A stretch of 64,000 nucleotides of DNA, from contig VXCM01000423.1 of NCBI GenBank assembly GCA_014773175.1, positions 62,001-126,000 on the forward strand, given 5' to 3'. Below, piece by piece: positions 35,272 to 47,351 of the stretch. The notes below the pieces were generated by a model. It was not told the DNA's origin. It worked only from the letters and a program-made list of their open reading frames with translations, and did no database searches. A program made the translations under genes and the position numbers. The first letter of the stretch is position 1. Each line of letters opens with the position of its first letter. Source of the DNA: Lucifuga dentata. Taxonomy: Eukaryota > Chordata > Actinopteri > Ophidiiformes > Bythitidae.

Positions 35272-38200
35272 AAGTGCAGATTCTTCTTATAAGTATGTAT
35301 TAACTTCTTATGTATTAATGTTTTTCTCTAAGACATTAGTGTAGACAATCATTAGTTACACAGGCTTTGACAGACTGGATCTTTCATAACTGAAAAACAC
35401 TATTCCCAGGGGGCGAATCATCTGTTTTTCAAAGAAGAAGGGTCTGCTTTATGTCTCATCATAGTCGATGCCTCGGAGCAAAATCTCACATCTATAAACT
35501 ATGTAAAAGATTATGAGCAATATGGTGTTTTGATGTTGTATCACAATTGATGTTCAAAAGATGTTTGGTTCCCTTTTGTGTAGGCTACTTAAATGAAAAA
35601 TGGAAGGACTATTATGTAGAATCTTCAAAGGTCCAAGGTAACGTCCTTGTCCAGAAAAATGACAGATTTGCTTAAATTTCACCTCCAGTGGGAAGGTGAA
35701 GGTTAGCAAGAGAAGGCTGAATCAACATTTGGCGTTTTCTTCTGACCCCTCTCTCTTTTATCCACTCTCCTCCATGTCCTGAAAGACAGTATATTTATGA
35801 ATTATTTATCTACGTTTGAAAATATTAAACTTGTGATGTCCTTGTCCTGTGTCTTATCTCCAAGGACATCATAAGAAGCTGTAAAGAAAAAAACAGATTC
35901 ACTAAAGGATGGAAGGCGCAGTCATAAAACAGCTTCTGACAGCATTTAAATCCTGGAACATGTGTATGACAACAGTTATGTTTCATCTCAGGGTGCTGAA
36001 GTGTCCAAAATGCATGATGTATTCTGTTTGGATCAGTGCTGAAGTGTTTACTGCGTTCCATAAAAACCTTTGCCGAGGCTTCAGAGTCCACATCAGCAAT
36101 GCTGTTAATGTTGCTTTAGATTCAACATGACGGTTGATTGAACTGTAGATTTCTTATTTTAAAATGAGATCCAAGTAGAAGTCTGCAGGGGTCTGCTTGG
36201 TTCAGGGTATGAGTTGAGACAGGTCCAAATTATATTTGGTTTAATCGGGTTGGCTCAGATCCCGTGATATTGAATTGAATCCCAGATCTGTGTGTCAATG
36301 TATCTTGTATCGAGCGGACCTGAGCGGACTCCCCTCACCTCTGATCACATGGCGTGTTATACTCTCTGTAGAAAATGTTCTTTTGGAGCTGAGACAGAAA
36401 GCGAAAGCTACATGGAAAATTGAGGTGTTCTTCACCAAAATGAACAAGTTGAAAGAAAAGCTACTCGTTGTAATTGGTGGCGGTTCATGAACTTGTATTT
36501 GGGTCTGTTCACGTTGATCAAGTTTTCGAGTCTTAATTGTAGAAAGTTTTTCACATCGGGTTTGGATAGATTGTCCATTATTTGAAGGTCTCTAGATCTA
36601 ACATGATTACAGTTGCTTTACATGATATTAGCTGTATTCTAATTCCATACTTCATACTAATAGTACATAGCATATTCTATGTACTAATCTAATGTTGAGC
36701 CTTATGATGGTGAAAGATGGATTTGTAAAAACGTTCCTTCATTTTCATTTTCTGTATCTTTATTTTGTAGCAGTGTGACATTCACTTTCAGTTTATCTTC
36801 TACATTTGGAATCAGATTTTTTCAGTCTGTTTCTCATAACTCTGCCCCATTTCTTAATCCAACTTGCCCATTTAAAAGCTTGTAAAGATTATTTTTGTCC
36901 TTGTTATAGCTAAGAGCACCTGAATAATTCTTCCAAATCTGTTATATTACTTAGTTGTTTTGGCCTCAACATATAAATTAACTATTCTTACCCAACAAGC
37001 CTGTCCCTTTATTCTAGTTCCAGAAAGGGCTGTGTTTTGTGCTCGTCTGTTTTGTCATTTTATTCTTTGAGCATTTAGATAACTTCAGTGATTGAGCAGG
37101 TAATATTATAGTAAATTTCCAAAAACTTCATTTCCAGTTCCTTGCTAGTCTAGATTTCCTGCGAATTCCTAGATATATAGATATACAATACATCCCTAGC
37201 AATATTTTAAATGTTTTCATTAAACAACCGTTGAGATTTATTTCCCTTTTTATCAGATCGAACCTGGCGTATAAGGTGTGATAACATCATAGTAAATCTT
37301 AGACAACAAAGAAACATTTGTAGAACATTTATTCTGAGAAAAAGAAATTTTCAATGATAATATTTCTCGTCAAGTACGGAGCAAGAAGAATGAGGTTTAT
37401 GGGAAGAGAAAATAGCACATCACCCACTGATAGCAAACATATTCCCTCTTTTATTATTATTTTCTCTCTAATGATAGTGCACATTATGAGACTTTTATCC
37501 TATCTTCAAGCAGCAATGCTGCTTGTGAGGACATTGCAGCTCTTCCTCTACATTTCTTGCCATTTGTTTGCTAAAAGTATTTGTTTGCAAGATGAATTGC
37601 TGCACTGGCAGGCGAGATGACAGCCTACACGAAGATGATATTGAATTGATTTCTGAAATGTTGCAGAACAGACTGCTTGATGTGTACCACGAGACATGAA
37701 TAATAAAAATTCTATTAAAAAGCTCTTGAATGGCTGACACTGGAATATTATTTGTGATGATTAATTTTCTTCAGTCATTATAAAGGGGAGCTGGCATCAG
37801 ATTGCCTCTGACAAAATTGCTTTTCATTCCCTGGTGAATACCCTCAGTGTGCTTTTTGAGAGCACAAAACCATATTTCTCGGTGTAATATTATGTCAAGA
37901 TAGGCTGTGGAAAAAGACAAGCACAGGCCATGATCATGTATCACCTTATTAGTACAAAATCTGGGGCGTTTTACCTTGTGGGGAGTCATTTGGCAAAGTG
38001 GATACATTTCACAGTGAGAAATGCCAGTTTTCCTCAGTCCAGATTAATTATTTCTGAAATATGATTGGCGTTATAATTATTAAGTCATAAAACAGCCTGT
38101 AATTGACTGTCAGTGGTGTTTTTCCCACTTAATGAATTTGACTAACTGTATCTGAAAGGATTTTAGGCTGACAGTTGGTGCTTTAAAGCCTGCATATTCC

Positions 38201-38539
38201 TAAAATAAATTATTCTGATTCCAATTTCTGTAGATTTTTGCTTTGAATTTCTGTATGCTTTTGCTTTGAATGAATTCTTTACACTCATGCAGGCTTAAGA
38301 ATTTGCATTTGTAATTATTTATTTTTTTCAGGAAACATATTAAATTGTGTTTGGCATCATTTATGAAAAAGCTCCTGAGCAAATCCATTTAAAAGCTGAT
38401 TATGTAGCTTTTTAATGACTGTGGCACATCCTTTGTTGTTTGCCATTCACTCAGATTATTACTTTGGACTTTAATTTGCTATGCAGTGATGTGTAGTATT
38501 AAGATCGTTCACTAGCTAATTGCAATGTTTTCTTAAGAT

Positions 38540-38612
38540 TTAAAGGAGTAATATTGTAGGGAGTATATGTTAAACATTATCAACGAAAACTTGAGGTTCA
38601 TATAGAAATGCA
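38540..38612. mobile_element. TTAA MITE family B, end fragment
   Basis: TTAA/AGGAGTAATATTGTAGGG then gtatatgttaaac and cttgaggttcatatagaaat, matching the complement of the right end of other family B copies. Confidence 0.5.
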
Positions 38613-38672
38613 TGCAGAGAGACAAACATATCCTTACTGCCCTGAATGCTTCATGATTATGCTTGCATAATC

Positions 38673-39169
38673 TACAGCGCTGGCCAAAAGTATTGCATCC
38701 CCCTGTATTTTTGTGTAAACTTTACCAAAGTGCCACTCCAAACACAACAAAATTCATTTATTGGTATTTTACAAGTAGTTGAGTATTCGTTCAGAATATT
38801 CAACTATTCTTGAGACTTAAATTTGGATTTCAGAGTAGGTAATATGACTACAATATTTCTACAAGTCAGTGAAAACATGTGAAAATCATTTGACCTCTGA
38901 CCCTACCTCAAAGAAGATGTTTTAACTTGCTTTTTGACCTCTGCTAATAATATTGGTATTTTTCTTCAAATCTTAACAATATGTCAAAAGCGTCTGCCTA
39001 CTTAACACTATTAAGAACTATTGGATTTTATTTTCAGTTGCATTTACTCTAACACACTAAAAAAAATACATTTTGTTGTGTTTGGAAACTTTGGAGTGGT
39101 ATTTTAACTCAGAAAAAAAAAGTTTATACAAAAATACATAGGGGTGCAATACTTTTGGCCAGAGCTGTA
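38673..39169. mobile_element. Tc1/mariner-type MITE
   Basis: Long inverted repeats of about 80-100 bp: the left end reads TACAGCGCTGGCCAAAAGTA and the right end is its near-complement, ttttggccagagctgTA. TA at both termini fits Tc1/mariner target choice. About 497 bp with no transposase frame. Confidence 0.88.
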
Positions 39170-39188
39170 AGTAACATAGTAATGTCAG

Positions 39189-39550
39189 CACATTTACATG
39201 CACATTAAAACTTCTATTATACTTGGATTAAAACAATAAATCGATATTTTCAAACATCATGTATATACCTTCTTTAGACTGAAATCAGTGTAAATTGGAG
39301 TAAGATGACTCAGTATTAGACCTAGATAAGATCAATTTATTTGGGAATATAAACATTATAATTGGGGTAAACCACTTCCTTTTACACTCTTCACCTGCTA
39401 GACCCTCCTCATACTCCAATTACACAACGTGTCATGTATATTCAACGAACCGCAGAATCTGATTAATTCTTCCGTGTACGTCTTACTCGCATTATTCCCT
39501 TAATCTGAGTACAGACAAATAATCTAAAAATAATATAGCGTGCGTGTATG
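39189..39550. mobile_element. MITE family F, copy 2
   Basis: Begins acatttacatgcacattaaa; internal gatcaatttatttggga, cgtgtcatgtatattca and gtacgtcttactcgcatta match the 56095 copy. It directly follows the Tc1-type MITE. Confidence 0.6.
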
Positions 39551-39557
39551 TGTACTG

Positions 39558-39845
39558 AATGTAACACACCTGATGAGACACCTGTTGCTAGCGAGCAAGT
39601 GTTTGGCCAGGATCCATGTTTCACAGTCTGTGTGTTGCCAAATCAGGCCTGACTCAGCTGGCCAATCAGAACAGAGGGAGGCTTAAAGAGATGGCCAGTT
39701 GATAGTCAGCGTGCATGAAAGTGTAGCCTCAAGGGAGAGTAGTGGATCATTGTGCTTATGGCACATTAAAGCATTGGAAAAGATTAAAAATTGACCCCTA
39801 AATGAAAATAAGAATGGGGGAATCTGTTTAATATGTCCCCTTTAA
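39558..39845. mobile_element. TTAA MITE family B, partial copy in reverse
   Basis: Ends aatatgtcccct/TTAA at 39845; contains the complement-oriented acagtctgtgtgttgcc, ggccaatcagaac and ggcttaaagagatgg segments of the family. The left part is truncated beside a family F element. Confidence 0.6.
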
Positions 39846-40467
39846 ACATCATGGTTTGATCACAGCTGTTAATGCTTATGTGGTTTTCTCTTTGTGTTCC
39901 ACTGTATCTTCCAAATTCCAAAGTTATGCAAATTAATGTAGGTGGATTCCAGATTCTAAAATGCTCATAAATATGAATGTGAGTGTCATAAATATGAATG
40001 TGTCTGTCTTTCTGTCTGTGTTGGCCCTGATAGCCTCGTGACCTGCCCCTGCATTTCTTATGTCCACTTAGTATGCATGTAAAAGACGTGCAGTGGTGCA
40101 GCTTTACTTTAGTAAAAGTAACAATACACAACAGAGGCAGATAGGAAAAAAGGACAGAAATAAGGAAGGAAGGAAGGATCGAAGGAAGGAATGAAAAGTT
40201 TAAATTAGTGAACTCAATCTGCAAAGTAGCTGCTAACCATAGTTGTTGTTCAATATTATACAGTAAAATGTAGAAAGTCAAAAAGGCAATACTCAAGTTA
40301 AAGAAATAAAGAAATTAAACATCTAAAAAGTGTACAGTATTTGAGAAAATGTACTAATTCCCCTCCCCTGTATTTAATATATGCATAAATGATTATTCCA
40401 TCCCTTTGTTTCCCTAAAATCTGATTCCTTTCTCATCACACCTCCTTCCTACCCTTTGCTTTTCTAG

Positions 40468-40746
40468 AACTACTCCAGTCAGGGCAGAGGCAGCAGCGGT
40501 GGAGGAGGAGGAGGAGGAGGCGGAGGAGGAGCAGGGGATGAAGACTACGAGATTCCCCCCATCACTCCCCCCAACCACGCCGACCCCTCTCTGCTGCACC
40601 TCATGGAGCACGAGGCAGGATACCCGTTTCACTCCCTGCCTCACAACGGCCTGCTCAACACCTACTCCTATCCGGAGCTGCCCGCCCTCATGATGTCCAA
40701 CATGCTGGGTCAGGAAACGCCCCTCCTCTCAGGGCCCATGCACTCG
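40468..40746 (+). CDS. tox2: tox2 EIPPITPP exon with polyglycine insert
   Basis: A 279-bp exon of 93 codons. It starts NYSSQGRGSS, runs through 11 consecutive glycines then AGDEDYEIPPITPP, and continues with SLLHLMEHEAGY, HNGLLNTYSYPELPALMMSN, MLGQ and LLSGPMHS. DYEIPPITPP and SNMLGQ/A are hallmark TOX-family motifs; the YSY...LPA...MVSN pattern points to TOX2 rather than TOX or TOX3. This is the acidic, proline-containing N-terminal region implicated in transactivation, upstream of the HMG box. The acceptor is gcttttctag/aac and the donor is tcg/gtgaga; both boundaries are phase 0. The glycine run (codons at about 40498-40530, mostly GGA) is not in mammalian TOX2 as I recall it and looks like an expanded in-frame trinucleotide repeat. 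No stop codon or frameshift is seen. Confidence 0.93.
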
Positions 40747-40841
40747 GTGAGAACTCATTATTTTTTTATTATCTGTACCTTTTCAGGTTGGCACCTTTCT
40801 GTTTGTGTAAGTCAGGCGCTATGGTATCATGTTAAGTCTGG

Positions 40842-41375
40842 GTGAGGTGGAAGAAATACTCAAATTTTTTAAGTTAAAGCATACATACCAAATTGGAAAA
40901 ACACTCCAAACACTCCATTACAAGTAAAAGTGCAAAATTATCTTTCATAAAAGTACTGCGTGCAATAATATTGAAAATATGAGAGATGGAGATACAAGCT
41001 TTTTCAATGAGCAATGTGGAACAATCTCACATCTCCAATTTTGGAGAGTTATAATGAACATTTTAGATTGGAAATCATAAAAATCCCCGTAATTGGACAT
41101 ACAATATAGAGAGTGAAAAATGCTTGTATCTCCAAAAACCTTGCAACCTTTGTGCAGTTTGTAACAAATTAGTGAAAATTTTGGAATGATATAATGAAAA
41201 TCCACTAAATTGGAGTTATGTGATTTTTCACCTGCTGATTGTAACATCAAATTTTAAGAGTTCTGAATGAAATGATGAATTTACAGTTTTTATCTGTAAA
41301 GTAACAAGTAACTACAGCCATCATAACAAAAATTGTAGTAAAAAGTGTCGTATTTTCCTCTAAAAAGTAGGCGTT
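40842..41375. mobile_element. hAT-like fish repeat with internal inverted segment
   Basis: The left part (ggtggaagaaatactca..., ctccattacaagtaaaagtg) and right part (tatctgtaaagtaacaagta) resemble the two ends of a repeat common in teleosts that I recall. The middle (about 40985-41275) is a separate palindromic segment: gatacaagctttttc pairs with gaaaaatgcttgtatc. Confidence 0.5.
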
Positions 41376-41849
41376 TACACAGAATTTTTGCCATTATAGA
41401 ATTGATCAAATATATTTAATATAGCAACAAATCGGCTCAGAAAAGGTTTTAGCAGAAGGTTTTGTGTGTTTCTTCATGGAAAGTTTGCAGTTTTGGACAC
41501 TGGTGTTATACAATACTCTATTATTGCCAATATACACTTATGAAAATGTGTGTTTTTTGTTGTTGTTTTTTTAATGGGAAAGTGTTGTTCTATCAGTGAT
41601 AATTAGCCTAGTTTAGAGGCCAACGAAGCTGAGGCGAAGCTGAAGCCTGAAAAAGGCCCGAGCCTACATGCAACATTTATAAATACAGAGAGCTGCTGCC
41701 TCCTTAACACGCAGACCTTTGCTGCAGAGCTCCTTTAATATCTATTCAGCTGCACATCTCAAAGATTCCACTGCCTCAAAGTGAAACAGAAAGAGAGCCA
41801 CAAACTCAGTGCTGCACATTTTCATTGGTTATGATTGGTAAAGCAAAAG

Positions 41850-41972
41850 AGGGAGAGGGGAGGAGGAGGTTAGGGGAGGAGGGGGTGGGGGCTCCCTTGT
41901 CAGCTACTTTTTCTTTTCAAAAGGATGCTGAGGACCTCCACCACCACCCCACCTCCCCTCTACCCCCACCCC
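41850..41972. other. G-rich block followed by C-rich block
   Basis: Runs of 3-5 G (41851-41892, including ggaggagggggtgggggctc) meet a usual G-quadruplex pattern only loosely. About 50 bp later a C-rich stretch (41938-41972) offers the same on the other strand. The two are partly complementary. Confidence 0.4.
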
Positions 41973-42149
41973 TCCAATAAAGCGACTTTTTCTTGTGCTA
42001 AACACGCTTCAGACTGAACATGCAAACACCGCTGGCAAACACATTCAAATGCTTTAATCATAGAATCGAAGCAGATGAATTATAGATGGCCCATGTAGTG
42101 AATTATTCAACGTTATATACTTTCATCTGACATAAATATTACTTTTTTC

Positions 42150-42345
42150 TCTCTGCCCTCCATCATGAATATTTATGCTTTAATGTGAGCATCCGTGGCA
42201 TTTATCCTGCGTTAATCACGTCTTATGTGATTTTCAGAATCAAACTGCATAAGTTGCAGGCTCCGTTTTTACGTGGGTGGTAGCTAAGGCCTCCATTAAC
42301 GCCAGTCGTCAGGATTAGGTCACAATCCAATGGCTGCTGTGCTGA
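42150..42345. other. Candidate conserved non-coding block
   Basis: Unique sequence with catgaatatttatgctttaa, gcgttaatcacgtcttatg and taaggcctccattaacgcc. No repeat similarity seen within the window. Confidence 0.25.
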
Positions 42346-44100
42346 AAATGCTCAGAGCATCAGAGAGAAACGGTTGACGGGAACGTTTACAGTCGATCTG
42401 CTTTGTAGCATCGAAGGTCAAAGGCTCACTGAAACCAACATGATCTGGATTTGATTTTAGTAAATGACAACATTTAGGTAGATTTGTGTGTATCTGTTAC
42501 ATGATGTATGGACTACATAGGAGTGTGTGTGAAACAAAGTCAGCCTTCTTCGCCAATAATATTTTAGAAGAAAGCAGGGAGGGAGTGCCTGGTTTTTAAA
42601 CAGCTTTTGTTTCACCTTTGCAATTCTTTATTTTCAAATAGCCCTTCAGGGTAATGTTCCATTTTCTTATTTCACACCCCCTTTTCCTCATAAATGAACC
42701 GTCATTGCAATAAATCACCTCACAAACAGAGACTTGCACACACTGTGAAAGGTCCAGAGATTTATGTAACACATTCATGTTTCCCACTTCCACATTTTAG
42801 TACTACTCTAGCAGAGCCTGGCTAATAATAGCCGCTATTAATATTTCCTGTTGCCTAGCAACCACTGCAAGTAATAGCTTACTCTGGAAAAATAGATGAC
42901 CGATAAGGAAGAAGAAGGGGGGCGGTGGGGTTGGAGTGGGGGATTCAATTCATTTATTATCTCCTGGGACAAGAGGAGCTTATTTCTGAGGCTGAGGAAT
43001 AGGAAAGTAGGCTGTATACTGAGAAATATTTTAAAGGAATTGGAAATGACGTTATTTTCATTTTGCTTCCATTAGGGATGTTTCATTTGATGTCTCTCCA
43101 ACAAAGCCAATTAACCTTAATTTCATACTGATAAAGGTATAATAAGGAAGATTGAATTTATGTCTGCGGAATGCTTAAAGAATAATAAGGCTGCATGGAA
43201 ATAGAGACACTGAGAGTCTGAGAGTAACCAGGTTTGAAAATGAAGATACAAGCCTTTATATTTGTTCTGCTGTTTTGACAAAAGCCTTACGGTAAGAGAG
43301 CAGAATTGGAGGAGGTAGCTGGAAAACCAAAACTCTGATTGTTCAACGGTCTTCTTTCACCATTACTGAAAAAGCAAATAAAAATTCAACAACGTTACCT
43401 TAAGGATAAACTACTCTCCAATAAAAGCTATCCTTCAGTGCACATATAAACCTCCTACAAACACAAGCTCAGCTGGAGCAACAGATACGCTTCATCTCCA
43501 GGGATGATGTTGCTGGTTTTTGTACAACATTTAGCCTCAGGCTAAAGCTCTGTAAACTTCTCCCTGCTTTGAGATTCTCTTTTTCAGCGCACATCGATCC
43601 CACCGCAAACACAGTTAAATCATTACAGCATTGAGAGCTGTGGATTGACCATCATCATACTGCACAAGCACACAATTTTGCATGGCTTTGTCCTAGTAGC
43701 TTAAAAGTCTGTAATTTGTCTTCATTCAGTGTTGACTATATAATAAAGTTGAGATTTCAGACCTGCAGAACAGCGTATGTCTCAGCAAGAGCCTTGTTTC
43801 TTTTCCTGCTGAATTGATTCTGTCTGACAACCTCCTTTTTTCCATCTAATTATGACTCCACAGGCAGCAGAAATATCAGCTGGTGAATCAAAAGACGTGT
43901 AACAGATGGAAAAACAGGTGTCAAATACATTTAAGTATTTAGCAGATTTCAGCACTTGTACAGTTGATGTACATGGAGATTTTTTTGTTCTCCACCGACA
44001 AAGTGATGCTCACTCATACAGTCACATGTTATTTATAATTATCTTTAACTGCCAGTTTTGAGCCATTTCTCAGACTGGAAATTGCTTCATTTGCAAGGAC

Positions 44101-44583
44101 TTAAAGGACAATACCAGCGATCTTGCATGTTTGAGCCCAACATATACAACCCACAAACACATTACGTTACTGACAAACATTTTCCAATACAAGTAAATTT
44201 AACAAAAAAAATATTTTATCTTCCAGACTGCCATTGGTTTAAGTTCATTAAAATCAACTTGTAGAGACTTAAAACACGCTTGAGATTAGTAATCCATCAC
44301 AGCAAACAACATGTCCATCTATTAAGTTTTTTGTCAAAGTAACTTTCAACAGTAACAGTCCAACATGAAGCTGCACGAAAGACAATGTATGTCTCCACCA
44401 GAAAATATAGTCCCTGCTTTTACCAGGAAATTAAAACTGGCCTTGCCTTCTACACTCGTGCATAAGTGTTAGTAGGGCGAAACATTGGATTTTAAGGTGG
44501 GTGTGTCATCTGAACAGTTGATTCTGTATGCGGGTTGTATATGTTGGGCTTAAACATGCAAAATCATTGGTGTGGTCCTTTAA
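44101..44583 (+). mobile_element. TTAA MITE family A, copy 5
   Basis: TTAA/AGGACAATACCAGCG at the left and GTGTGGTCCT/TTAA at the right; gcttaaacatgcaaaatc lies inside the right end. The internal block attaaaatcaacttgtagag matches the other copies. Confidence 0.87.
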
Positions 44584-44639
44584 ATAAGCAGAGGAATTAC
44601 CAACAGACATAGCTTGTCATTCCGAAACTCTCCTACTTT

Positions 44640-45170
44640 CTCTTAAGTCTGTCCTACTACTTGAGCTTCTTCGGATCAAGCCAGGAAAGCCGAGTCTTGG
44701 GTGGCTGAATGCTGTGAAAAGCAGCATGCTGTGGTGTCAATGCTTACAGCAGAGGGAGAATCCCTGTCTCACCCTTAGCTGTCAGCATTTCTGCCACCCC
44801 AGCACAGGAGGAAGAGAGCACCCAGGGGTCTCGTGTTCAACAAGCCCCCCCCCGGGTTGTTGAGGTCTGGCTGATGCTGCAGCAGAGGGTGATGCCAGCA
44901 GGATCTGTCTCTCTCTGACAAAAATAAATAAAAGGAGCGATACTCTGCAGGAGACGGTAATGAGGGGTCGTGGAGGAGTTTGTAGAACAGCCCCAACACA
45001 GAGCCTTGAGGGGCGGCCAGCTCGTTTAAATATTGAAACAGAGCACCAGCCGCTGTCTCATTATCGGTGTAATGAGGCTGGTTTGNCTCGTTTAAATATT
45101 GAAACAGAGCACCAGCCGCTGTCTCATTATCGGTGTAATGAGGCTGGTTTGGGGAATATCCCAACCACCA
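44640..45170 (-). other. Unique GC-richer block with minus-strand ORF; unrecognised
   Basis: It stands out from AT-rich surroundings. A minus-strand frame (about 45164-44775) stays open for 129 codons, with residues such as HYTDNETAAGALFQYL and LAAPQGSVLGLFYKLLHDP. It includes an exact 65-bp duplication around N at 45086 that is probably artificial; the single-N spacing happens to keep the frame. I do not recognise a family, and no splice or start signal decides it. It may simply be a conserved non-coding element with a long open frame by chance. Confidence 0.25.
45021..45151. other. Exact 65-bp duplication around a single N (assembly artefact)
   Basis: 45021-45085 and 45087-45151 are identical with N at 45086. 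Confidence 0.88.
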
Positions 45171-46989
45171 AAACAGCTGCCAGTTCTACAAGTTTATGCC
45201 GCACATATAGTCACATGACACCCTTTGGGGATTTTATTTAATCTTATTAAACGTGGTGGCAGATTAATATTTTTGGCAGTGTGTGTGATATCTAATCCAA
45301 TACTTGTGTGCTGTGTAGACTAGTTATTATTGATAGTAAAACAATAACTTAGCTGGAGATGCGATTTTGTTGCAAAACTGAGTTTTATTAACTAAAGCTG
45401 CATGAATTTCCACTATTGAAAATAATGCTCACCTAGTCTCAGCCTGTTTTTCATGACTGTATGCATGAGTGTAATATATACTCTTACACTATGGCATATA
45501 CGTATAAATCAGTTCTGTTTGTATGTCCAACCATATATCATTGGTACTAATATTATACTACTAATATTATTAATATAACTAATATTATTGGAGGTTATTA
45601 GCTAGTTATAGATATATTGGCATCAGCAAATATGTCAATATATATGCAAAAAAAAATTACATTTACATAAATGTTTTAGGGCTGTATTTTATGTAGGATT
45701 GCTCACATTTTTTTACAATTTGTACTGATTTAGTATTGTTTTGTTATTTACAAAAAGTTATTTTCCAGCAACATTTGTTGTTTATGGTATATTTTAAACA
45801 TGTTGCTGTTTATATTGTTATTATCGTTCTGCTTTGATAATACAATTTATCATTCATCTCTTTAATAACCAAATTTAAAGGGCATCCTTGCAAAAAGGCT
45901 TCTTTTATATTGCCTTCTATTTGATGTATTTCTGTAAAAATACATCAGCAGATATATTGATAACTGATATGAAATATGAATCAACCTAAAAAAAAAAAAA
46001 CAGTAGCAGAGTGTAGTGCACATGCTTGCCTATGATGTGTGTGTGCACGTGTGTGCATATTTTCAGCTACATAACCTATGACATCTATATGTCTGTATAT
46101 TTTGTGGATCAATTGTCAGTAGCGATTGTTACAAGGTTATGTGAGCTTGAATTAATTTGAGTTTGTTTATTTGCTAAAGGAAATTTATTTTCCCTCGCTT
46201 CATATTACCAGACAGACAGCGAGGGAAACATTTTAATACAGTCACATAAAAACTGTATTGACAGCAGCGGTTATTGACTGAATCAGTTGATAGAGGTCAG
46301 ATCAACCCTATAATAAGACCAGAATAAGTCTAGCAAAATTAAAAATGCATAGAAATCAGAATACAAGTAAAGTGTAAACTGTTGTAAACAAAGAGTGAAA
46401 TGAATTTCTTTTTGAGCCAGCTGGGTACCAAACACGTCTGTCTGAACCTGGAAGATCACTTTTGTGTCACGTTATCACCCTCTTTTCTATTTTTCAATCG
46501 CTGTCAACTGTCATAAGAACAATTGCATGAAAATCTTTATCTTAAGAAAACGTGTCAGTACATTTGCCTGCAATTCACATGATCGGTGCAGCTGGATCAC
46601 GTGTGTGTTTTAAATTGAAATGACACTATTCTTTCCCCCTGTAGATTGTAGACATATCTCATATGACCTGCTTGCTCTGTTGCCTTTTGCTGGGATAGAA
46701 ATGACATCTTAGTGACATTCACAGATAAATCACTTTTTGTAACAGAAGAAATGTTTTCTGTTGTGGCTTTTCATTTTGCAAAAAAAAGGAAAGACATATG
46801 CCCTTCAGTGCTGCTCTCCACAACAGGGGCGAATGATGTGTCTTGTACTTGTCAAGAGAAATGACAGCGAGGTAATTGGTAGGGCGTTTAGAGTGAAACA
46901 AATAGTTTTTCAAAGAGAAGTGTGTTTTAAAAAGTAAAGCTTGGTTTTGTGTAGCTTATTATGCTCGGAGTGAAGTAATGAAGAGGATT

Positions 46990-47120
46990 ATTAGTGGATT
47001 GAGCATTAGAAACAAATGCTCATTCATTGCAGTTCATGAATATTCATGGCGCTAATTCAAATAACCTTCGGCGACGGTTACAACTAATGAATATTTAAAG
47101 CAGCTTGGTCACAGAGATTT
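46990..47120. other. Candidate enhancer-like block with POU-type palindrome
   Basis: Contains the 14-bp perfect palindrome CATGAATATTCATG (47035-47048), followed by ctaattcaaataacc and actaatgaatatttaaag. Non-repetitive. Homeodomain/POU binding is inference from motif shape. Confidence 0.35.
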
Positions 47121-47351
47121 GAACATTGCATTACAGCTGACTTTCTGCGATCATCATGTACAAGGGTAAACAATTAGGAACGGCAAAAACAGATTTCAGT
47201 GGTGATCAAAATATGTCGGCTTTGGAAAATAATAGTTATGGGCCATTGAAGTTCTATGGGAAAGCATAATGGCAACAGTGCACAAAGGTAATACAATAAC
47301 AAAAACACCCATAATAATCAGTTCATTAGTCATGGTTTGACCGCAGATCTC

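Larger units (their letters stand above)
22952..40467 (+). other. tox2 intron between the FDGD and EIPPITPP exons (17.5 kb)
   Basis: It is bounded by gtaaga at 22952 and ...ttttctag at 40467. It contains listed MITE copies, simple repeats, a perfect hairpin near 29.3 kb and otherwise AT-rich sequence without coding signal. Unlisted parts (about 23000-25880, 27000-28350, 29640-30450, 31300-31900, 32060-32800, 35300-38530) hold no feature I can support. Confidence 0.8.

Noticed and set aside
39784..40296. 170-aa minus-strand frame
   Set aside because: Begins in low-complexity AT/GA-rich sequence and runs into a family B MITE; no recognisable domain.
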